64,000 nucleotides of DNA from Glossina fuscipes (taxonomy: Eukaryota > Arthropoda > Insecta > Diptera > Glossinidae): assembly GCF_014805625.2 (NCBI RefSeq), contig NW_023998457.1, positions 520,495 to 584,494 of the forward strand, written 5' to 3'. Numbering within the stretch: position 1 is the first letter of the stretch; each line of letters begins with the position of its first letter. A model generated the notes under the pieces. It was not told the DNA's origin and made no database searches. It saw only the letters and a list, made by a program, of their open reading frames with translations. This document shows positions 55,946 through 64,000 of the stretch, piece by piece. The position numbers and the translations under genes were made by a program.

Positions 55946-58689
55946 ACTAATCAGCCTAAACTAATAGGAAACTGAAAGGAAGGAAATGTCTGAAAACATT
56001 AGTCAAGCACAGGCTGGTACCACAGCTTGTATTTTCTCTAGGCTTAGCCGTACTTTGAATTCCCTTGTACATTACATCTGTAACATTCGTGGTCGGAACA
56101 TCTTTTATGGTTCTTGTAATTTTGGATAATTTCGATTGTGTTGTAGCTTACTGCACTTTTATAGGGTTATTATGTTTGGACTGCCTCTAAATCTAAGTTC
56201 TACCTTTTTATTTACAGGCTTTAATAAGAATCCGTAGATTATAACACCTTTAATGAGATGTAGTTGTTTTGAGAGGTCGTTTTTTGCTGCTGCATCCGTT
56301 CTGTCCGTGCTGTCCGTTTCTTATTGTAGTTTGCGTTGTGCGTACATGTTTACGGCCATGTCGAACATGAATGATAGTCAAGTATTTAATGATTAACACA
56401 TACATATTTAACATATGCTTATACAATTTGCTATTTGATCTTCTCTTTCAGTACTCTCACAAATTAAGGAAGCAAGTTATACTCGTGAGCATAAATTTAG
56501 ATCATAATTTTCGAAAGAATACTCTTTCGTTTTGAAATTTACGTTTTAATCTTTTCAAATTGTTTAAACAAACTTTTTAGGGTTTAACTTTTTATGGAAA
56601 ATTTAAAACTCTAATATTACTTCATTTTTTCACAAAGTCTGTCCATTACTTTGAAAATGTTAGATGAAATATCACTTTATATTACAACCTTCCCGTTAAT
56701 TTATTTAAATGCGCGTCGAAACCAAAATATTCCCGCGAGTATTTCATTTCCTTCTTATTTTCTTTCCTCTTTACGCTGTCGACCAATTTTCTATTTCCAC
56801 ATCGATAAACTTCTTTACTTTTTTGTCGATATTTTAACACATGCTTTGGGTTATTGTTAGTTCTTCATTCGATCGTTAAGATTTTATAAATGTTAGTAAA
56901 ATCGAATCTTCTTTTTTGTACCCATCATCGAAGGATGAGGCCAGAGGCCAGAGGGGATCTTCAAGACCTCACTAAGTACAAATGTACTTAATTAGCACCA
57001 AATTTTGAATCGAATTAAACATGTCCGTCTGTCCGTCTGCTTATCTTCCCACCTGTGTAGTCTGCTGCAAAACTAAAGCTATCAACTTCGAATCTGACAG
57101 AAGCGTTGGAAATTATCACACGCAGCTTATTGCTGAAAAAGGGCCAAATTGGTCGAAGGACACTTCTACAGTGCTACTTAAAAAGGGAAAAACATTTTTT
57201 TTAAAAGTAACATAAAATTGATTCTTTGATCGTTTCTCACAAGCTATATCAGATAAATATAGCAAAATTTTATCGCATTTTCTATGGGCGATGCCCATAG
57301 AGAGAAATGAGGTTTACCCCCAACCGTTATCTAACGTCTAAGTTCCTTAGTTTAGTCGTATCGTTCTCAAATTATCCCTGCCTTAAGCGGCTACTCGGTT
57401 TTATTTTCTGCGCGGATGCTTACTGGATTATCAAACTTATGTTCACCAGCCAGATGGCTTCAAACAGACAGAGCGAAGAAATACCCTTGACATTCACTCT
57501 CAACCTGTCTGTCATGGTTCTGGTTATTATATGCTGATACGCTTTGCGAATGTGATAACAACCCTGGCTTCCGGTGGATTTATAAATAATCTGGTAACTT
57601 ACTATACAATATGGAAGTAAATTTACAAAGAGTAAAAGAGATAGCAAATTGATATATATAAAAAGGCAAAATAGTATAGTGGATAGAGAGGGAAAGAGAG
57701 AGAAAGATGGAGAGAGAGATAGAGAGAGAGAGGGAGAGAGAGTGTGTGTGCAATAACAAAATATAACATAGGCACATGCGTGTACGGGACTAATGTTAAT
57801 AATAAAAGCTATACATATACACAAAAAGGAGTAAGATAACGTTATAGAAAAGAAAGCTAGTAATAATAAAGAGAAACATACAAAGAAAACAAACTAAAAC
57901 TAAGTGTAAGTGTGTAAAACGACACTGCAACGAGTGATTCAAAATTTAATTTTTTTTGTAGCGCGCAGAAGCAAGCTTCCAAAATCCCATAAAGTACCTA
58001 AATGCTTGGTAAGCTTTAAATTTGGAATGCTCGTAAGCATGTCCATCTGTCCATTTGCCTAAATGTGTAATATCTGTAGTAAATATTCTCCCGTTAGAGA
58101 AAATATAAATTTGCAAACGAATTTCAGAGTGATCTAAACTTTTGAAAGTCCGCGCCTACAACCCCCACAAGCCTAAGCGACAAAAACTTCTATTTTGCAA
58201 ATAGAAAAAAACCCCACTAAGCCTACTCTATATTATGGAGCCTTAAAATTTAGTTCTCTTACTATTTTGGCCTTGTTTAGGATAACAGTGATGGATATAA
58301 AGGATTCGGTCACGACCGAATATAATTTTCTTAACTGTTAGTAAATGAAAAGGAATAGCTTAAGCAATAATCAAAATTCCTCCAACTTTTTCTGATTTAT
58401 GACTTATTTAAACTGATCTTCGGAGATGAACAAATTGACATTACTCTAATGGCTTTTGGTTCTAATCTTTGACTTGACTGATAAAACTTTTTTTTCACCT
58501 CTTCCCTCTGTCTTGTCCCTATGCTCTTAATCCTGCCGCAGCTTAATACTAAACGTATTAAGGAACATGATCCAATAAAAATTCGATTCTTTTATTTTCT
58601 ATCTAAAAAATTCCTAATAAAATTGCTCTGTAACCTCTTCAATCCCATTGTAACAAAAATTGTTATTACAAAATCAAAAACAATAAAAT
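55946..58689. other. Intergenic between the LINE fragment and takeout gene 4
   Basis: Family 2 copies occur at 56920-57220 (GTCCGTCTGTCCGTCTGC, GACAGAAGCGTTGGAA) and 57955-58335 (GTCCATCTGTCC, ending in the stem-loop GATTCGGTCACGACCGAAT). A GA-rich microsatellite lies at 57686-57750. Takeout gene 4's minus-strand AATAAA is at 58591-58596. Nothing else recognised. Confidence 0.55.
57955..58335 (+). repeat. Dispersed repeat family 2 copy with terminal stem-loop
   Basis: Shows the family 2 tail GATGGATATAAAGGATTCGG, the palindrome ATTCGGTCACGACCGAAT and TTTTCTTAACTG, matching in mirror the left end of the copy at 22265-22680. Confidence 0.7.
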
Positions 58690-60612
58690 TTAATCTATAA
58701 AGAAATCATCATAGGATAAACATTCCATTCCAGGTGTCAGAATTTTACGATAGAGTTGACCTAGTCCGTTGCTAAATTGTTCACCCATCGCATTCCACAC
58801 ATCTAGCGAATTATCACTTAAGACTTTATTCGTTGCATCGGTCAATTCCTTATTGCCACCAAATAAATTTTCAAATTTAAATGTTACACTGGAAAAAAAA
58901 AGCTTGTTAAACAAAATCTTGATATCGTTCACCAAATACCTTCCAGGTTCTAAGGAGGTTAAGAACGTAACCGTTTTTATGTAATTTTTGCCGTCACGCT
59001 TTTCCAAAATAAATTTATGTTTGCTTGTGATGTGGACATCTTTTAATATAAACTCTCCATTACCATTCCCTTTCATTGGTAGCAGCAGCAGTTTACCGTC
59101 AATTTCATAGCGAGCCATTATTTTCAAAATTGGTACTTGAAACTCAATTTCATGATATTGAGTATTCTTTTCAAAGCCTTTGGTACTTAAGGCCTTTGCA
59201 TTATCCAAACCGCTTAATTTAATGTCGAAAAGTTGGAATTTCAATTGTAAGGGCGTATTGCTAGCTGTTTTGGTCGCTTCCAATCGATCGAATGTTATCA
59301 ACTTTAAACTTGGCATCTTAAAAAGGGAATTTCCTTCGGGATAAAGACGTATTACATCATTTATTCTTTGGGTAATGCATACATGATCGCCTGCTTTGCA
59401 TTTTTCAATCTCCGGTGCTAAAAGCAAAGAGAAAATTTCAAGAAAAATTAATGTTTCTAAGAAGCATGAGCCAAACGAAATAGTTATGATGAGAATGGAA
59501 ATTCTCTTTTAACTATACTGTATACACACGAACTTAACGTCAACTTTTAATATCCAAACAAAGACAACTTTTATTCGAGTAGTCGCAGTCGTTACATTCC
59601 GTAAGAAATTTGATCGCAAGATATGTGAAAAATCCATTCAGGACGAAATGCATTATACGTAATATCTCAGGCACACCGAAATGCCGGAGCTGCGCGAATG
59701 GGGAACATGCAAAATATCACTGTATCAGATTCGAGCGTGGACTGATATATGGCTGAGGGCCTTCAAGCGCTAGCTATTAAACGTGTTAATTTATCCTTGC
59801 AATCGGCCGTCTTTCCCTCTAAATGAAAGCCAAGTTACGTTACATTACACTACTCTGTACATAAAATACTTATGAAGGTTAAGGAGGAGTGAATTTATAT
59901 AATTTATACATATATGTTATATTGTACATCCATCCATCCATATATATATATATATATCCATCCATAAACTTCATAATCACTTCAGAATAAAATCACATAT
60001 TTGCATATGTCACCTCATATGTATATAATTGTAAGATTGGTGTGTCCCTTTGGATTGGATTTCGACTTTAAACTTACAGAACGGATAAAAGAAATTTGAC
60101 TTAAAATTTGACTTAAATAAGGTGTTCTAGGCGAAGTTTTAATTTCAAAAGACTGACAAATTGCCTGACACTCAGACATACCACACTATGTGCTTTATTT
60201 CATTGTGCTATTCAGACATTCATTGATCAAGAATAAGTAAACTTGACGAAATTGCCGACGAGATACTAAGCTAAATCACTTGCTGCAGCTTCGATTAAAA
60301 TTTAAGCTACAGTTACCGGTAAACGCAGTGAAACGGTGACGCAAAACACTGATACTGATCATGACTTATTCTCTATTAAGTGCGAAATTGCAAATGATTT
60401 TCTCGTAAATATATTTAACGGTCACAACTTAAGGTAATATTAATAAGTAATTGAGTAGCCTTTATAAGCGTCCTTTTAAACACTAAAGCATTACAAAGAT
60501 ACTCAAAAGATGAAATAATAAATTTTTCAATCTTACGTAAGTCACAAGCGAGGATATGAGAAAGTCCATATAATACTAGAAAAATAGTTGACCTCCAATC
60601 TTGTTTACACAT
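58690..60612 (-). CDS. Takeout/JHBP-family secreted protein, gene 4
   Basis: Exons 60612-60537, 59417-58940 and 58888-58690, 250 residues. Signal peptide MCKQDWRSTIFLVLYGLSH, cleavage near ILACDL. Mature start PPEIEKCKAGDHVC; RLYPEGNSLFKM; EIDGKLLLLPMKGNGNGEF; exon 3 FKFENLFGGNKELTDATNKVL and a YDDFFID end. The second intron (58939-58889) is only 51 nt, a multiple of three and free of stops, so an unspliced message would still be open. The signal peptide nearly copies that of gene 3, whereas the mature protein has diverged more, which is consistent with the shared 5' flank. Confidence 0.93.
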
Positions 60613-60674
60613 TTCGATATTGAATGTTGAATTTAAATTTTTCGCGACACCGATCTGTTATAGAATATATTATT

Positions 60675-60711
60675 AACTAAAACTTGGTAATAATTGTAAG
60701 CTCTTTTTATA
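60675..60711 (-). promoter_or_regulatory. Core promoter of takeout gene 4 (TATA plus initiator)
   Basis: Minus-strand TATAAAAA at 60711-60704 and initiator TTAGTT with its A at 60678, 33 nt apart and 66 nt before the ATG. Confidence 0.65.
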
Positions 60712-61064
60712 CATTACAAATCTCATTAAAATGACTTCATGTAATTTACAATTTACGAGTTGAGGTGTTTATAATGTTAGTTATGTGTTGGGAAATTTCG
60801 AACACCTATTATTATACATAAGTTGTTTAAATCCGAACTTTTGACTTTAATCGAAGGCACGTTTGGCTGCATACATCACTCTCTCAAAGCAAAAGAAAAA
60901 ATATGTGCATAACAAGGGAAAAATTAAAGCGTAAAATAGTTCTAATAGGCTATTTATATGCTTTCTAAAATATGATTTCACCCTTAAGCGCATATTGTTG
61001 CCAATTGTCTACATTCCATTTCGCGTTCATTTTAAATTTAATTTGATCAGAAAAACAATATTTG

Positions 61065-61930
61065 AGATAAAAAACAAGTGAAAACATTCTAGTCGGCCTA
61101 CGCTGCTGCTAAATCCCCTACACCACATTGTCTAACACAATTCTTATTTTTGCCATAGAACAAATACATTACACCCTGTTTTTGCATAAACTTACTGTTA
61201 TGGAACTGCATATTAAAAATTGCATTACCTTGCAAATAAAAGCTTACCTTCCGCAAGAATGGTCTCAAACTCAAGCGGTCCAAAAATTGAGGTACTTATT
61301 CAAAATTCAGCTCCGTTAATTTCTATATCTAATTGATATTAATCAATCAGCAATTTTCCTAATACCATATTAAAATTTAAATTTTTCTGCCCTATAAAGA
61401 ATCAACTTACGTGAAAATCCTTATACACGGTTGGATCTGTAAAGTAGGCCAAAGATAGCTAAAGTTGGTACAGTTAATTTTTTTTGTCTTAAATTCACTT
61501 ATTGAAAATTAGACCTTTCTGACACGTTAACTTTAGTTTTCGTTATGTAAAGGGGGAGTTCAAAAAATTGTCCGCACCCGTCTAAACTCTTGACATTAGT
61601 TTAGTAACATTATTACTTAGCTACTTTCATCAAGAAATTTTGAAAATTGCAATTTTTTCCATATAACGACTTTTAAAATTAGGAGTTATATGGGGAGCGG
61701 CCTTTCCAATGGACCGATCCAAACTATTTTCAATAGCATTCGTCCTTTGGTCAAAACACGTCACCAAAATATCTTAAGAGTTGCGACCTGTAGCTTTCAT
61801 TACCTCAAACAGTAAGACAGGCTGAGATCAATTCTGAATCGATCGGTATAATAAAAGCTTCTGCGCGTTATAGACATCTGCACAAACTTAATATAGTCTG
61901 TACCACAAGTGGTGTAGGGTTTGAAAAGTA
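61065..61930 (-). repeat. Dispersed repeat family 1 copy, partner of 54150-54970
   Basis: Begins AACAAGTGAAAACATTCTAG and TCGGCCTACGCTG, ends ACCACAAGTGGTGTAGGGT. The order of blocks and both flanks match the copy upstream of gene 3, so the insertion predates the duplication. Confidence 0.8.
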
Positions 61931-63119
61931 ACAACAAAATGAAATTGACGACAATGCGCATTTAGCGTTTAAAAAAAAACTATACACAGGTTGCTACACG
62001 TTGCCTATAAATGATTGAGAAAAGTGCTTGTTACACCATTGAAAATATTCAGCTTTCAATGGAAGAAATAATGATTGTAACGAAATGCCAGGCCCATTTA
62101 ATTTATTGATCTGCTGGCAGATTATTAGTTGTGCCCATCTTGACTTTTGTCCGACCAAAATCTCGCTATCTCGCTTTGATTTCAAAGTTAACTTTAAGCT
62201 ACTTGCGTGTATGTCGCGTAGCTTAACTCATAGCTGATAAGTTAAGAAATAAGGTAAACCGCGAAATTGACAGGCATTTGAAACGCATTAATAGCCGCTA
62301 AAGAGTGAAGAATATCAGCAGCGACTTGATTCGTCTGCATCCATGTAAGTTTTGAATATTTAGGAGGCACAACATTTTAAATGACTTAATTAAAATCGCA
62401 TGTGGCAAACTATATATAGATATATATATATATAGACTAGCATCCCACGGCGTAGGAGAGTGATTATAAATTTTCTTATTTAGAAAAATCGTATGGTTTA
62501 ATGGAACAATAGTAGAGTATTCAATAATAATAAAATCTCTTGATAGTTAGATACTTCGTTCAACTTCGTGCGTATAAGCAACCGGTACGGAACTAAAAAG
62601 TTTACGAGAAAACTTAGATAGAATGCTTCAGATTTAAACCGCAAACTAAAGTAAAAATGAAAAATTTGCCTAAGGAACTGTTCAGTTTAACACAGTATGA
62701 CGCCCTAATTAGTTGGAGAAGTGGACAATATAAATCCATAATATATAAGATTATTGTCATATGAATAATGAAAAATCACGTTGTACTAATTATTGTTATA
62801 CTGCAGCCTCTGTACCTCGACAAGGTGAATTCATGTTAGAATAGGAATCCATACGATACACCGAGAAGCTAATCCTAGTCGTTTGTTTATTGTAAAAAAT
62901 ATGTTCGCTATAAAGGTAGCAATCCACGAAGCAAATCTACAAAGTGTGAGGATCTCGATTTTAAGGGATGTTTGATAAGGCCTAAAAACTGCACCGATGA
63001 TAGAACATTTTGTGAATCTCTTTGCTTGCCGTTGATCTGCCCACTGCGCTCCAATTGCAACCCGATTTTTTCCGTGCCCCTTACGCTACCAACGTGTTAA
63101 TATGACTTCTTGGAACGCC
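61931..63119. other. Distal 5' flank of takeout gene 4
   Basis: 61930-62070 matches 54980-55140 (AAAAGTGCTTGTTACACCATTG, CAGCTTTCAATGGAAGAAATA). From about 62080 to 63120 it has no counterpart in the gene 3 copy. A TA-rich microsatellite lies at 62413-62435. No gene recognised; the right end may be the 3' part of the adjacent LINE. Confidence 0.5.
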
Positions 63120-64000
63120 ACAGAAATGTTCAGAACCTAACATGGTCCCTCGGGCCCTGTTTTAGTTAGACAGTCGGCCTTTTCGCTGCCCTCAATCCCC
63201 GAAACGCCAGGCACCGATATTAGGTGCACGTCATTGTGCTTGTCTTGCTTATTCAATGGTGCAAGGCACACCAAGACAAACCTGAAAGTTATTGTTTACC
63301 CTTTCAAGGCCTGTATGACTACTTGACTGTCGCAGTAAGTGCAGATCAGCTCATTCCTGCATCACCTTCTTAGGCATTAGGAGAATGCATAGACTTCCGT
63401 TTGAAATGTGAAGGGGTAATATGGCCTTTTGAAAACTCAGGCGACATACCGCAGCCCCAGTTTTTCCGCTCTCCGATTCTGAACCATTTCTTTACTTCCA
63501 TTCTAGACTCAAAAGCTGGCCCGTCCTAGCACGACCTCGCCGATGTAGGTACACTGAACCGATGGAACGGTATCTCTAGGGGGATCTGAATATTTCCCGA
63601 TTTTGACAATCCAAGTGCGTCCAAGCAAACTTGTTTTTCTATAGCTATTCGAAGAGACTTAACGGCCGGCAACGCTTTTATGCCATTCAGGGGACAGAAC
63701 CTCATCGCCTCATCATGTCGTCGCTGCTCTATTTTGCTTTACCTTAGGCCATCAGGCTAGAGTTCCGTAGGTTAGCATAGGAAAAATTATGCTTGTACAA
63801 GACCAGTAAATCTTTTTCGGGATTTATATCCCAAGTTTTACACTGTAGGCGTTGACAGACTAAACAACAATACGCGTTATGTCAGAGTACGATAACGATA
63901 TGCGAACTAATTCTTGTGGTTGCTATTATTACCATAAGTTCAACATCAAGGCATTATTCTTGCTTACATGTATAACTCCTACGGGTTTTTTCTCTTGTGT
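63120..64000 (-). mobile_element. LINE fragment, RT thumb through RNase H (copy B), runs off the window
   Basis: The minus strand reads LTYGTLA*WPKVKQN, then PFTFQTEVYAFS, ELICTYCDSQVVIQALKG and VHLISVPGVSGIEGSEKADCL, an RNase H domain in the order seen in I-superfamily LINEs. In functional relatives the last motif is W.PGH.G; here the histidine is valine. In-frame stops show decay. Similarity to 55185-55945 reaches the window edge (CGAACTAATTCTTGTGG, TCTCTTGTGT). Confidence 0.75.

Noticed and set aside
57420..57824. 134-codon minus-strand open frame
   Set aside because: Largely produced by the GA-rich microsatellite at 57686-57750 and decayed repeat DNA.
1..64000. CRISPR arrays, operons, riboswitches and bacterial elements
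   Set aside because: The window is eukaryotic nuclear DNA; the short tandem repeats seen have no spacer structure.

Overview
The window is AT-rich nuclear DNA from an insect, most likely a higher (brachyceran) fly. The grounds are spliced genes with short GT-AG introns, a cluster of takeout/JHBP genes (an insect family), R1-type and other LINE remnants, and many decayed dispersed repeats. Species cannot be named from the sequence alone. I believe, from memory only, that Drosophila also has takeout-like genes near Dhc93AB; this needs checking.

Layout. (1) 1-3022: no gene recognised; one degenerate short tandem array. (2) 3023-25599, minus strand: one complete axonemal dynein heavy chain gene of the outer-arm beta type (DNAH9/11/17 family). 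I could join 28 coding exons by GT-AG junctions with all phases matching, giving 4,483 residues, the usual family length. A candidate extra 30-nt microexon lies at 18706-18735. The introns carry several copies of two dispersed repeat families and a tRNA-like SINE. (3) 25600-33117: intergenic, with a 10-N assembly gap at 28057-28066 beside a GT/GA microsatellite and a 4 x 23-bp minisatellite. (4) 33118-34050, plus strand: an intronless gene for a 310-residue, probably secreted protein that I do not recognise. It converges on the first takeout gene and the two share a palindromic 12-bp poly(A) signal. (5) 34151-60612, minus strand: four takeout/JHBP-family genes in tandem (251, 250, 250 and 250 residues), each with three exons in the same positions and phases. 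Genes 2-4 share core promoters (TATA and initiator 33 nt apart). Genes 3 and 4 also share several kilobases of 5' flank including the same repeat insertions, so they arose by segmental duplication. (6) Between and beyond these genes lie LINE remnants (40440-41800, 47495-48130, 55185-55945, about 63120-64000), tandem repeats and many copies of the dispersed repeats.

How the genes relate. The dynein is a ciliary/flagellar motor, in insects expected in chordotonal neurons and/or sperm. The takeout proteins are secreted carriers for small hydrophobic ligands. I see no functional link between the two; the biologically lively part of the window is the local birth of takeout paralogues by duplication in repeat-rich DNA.
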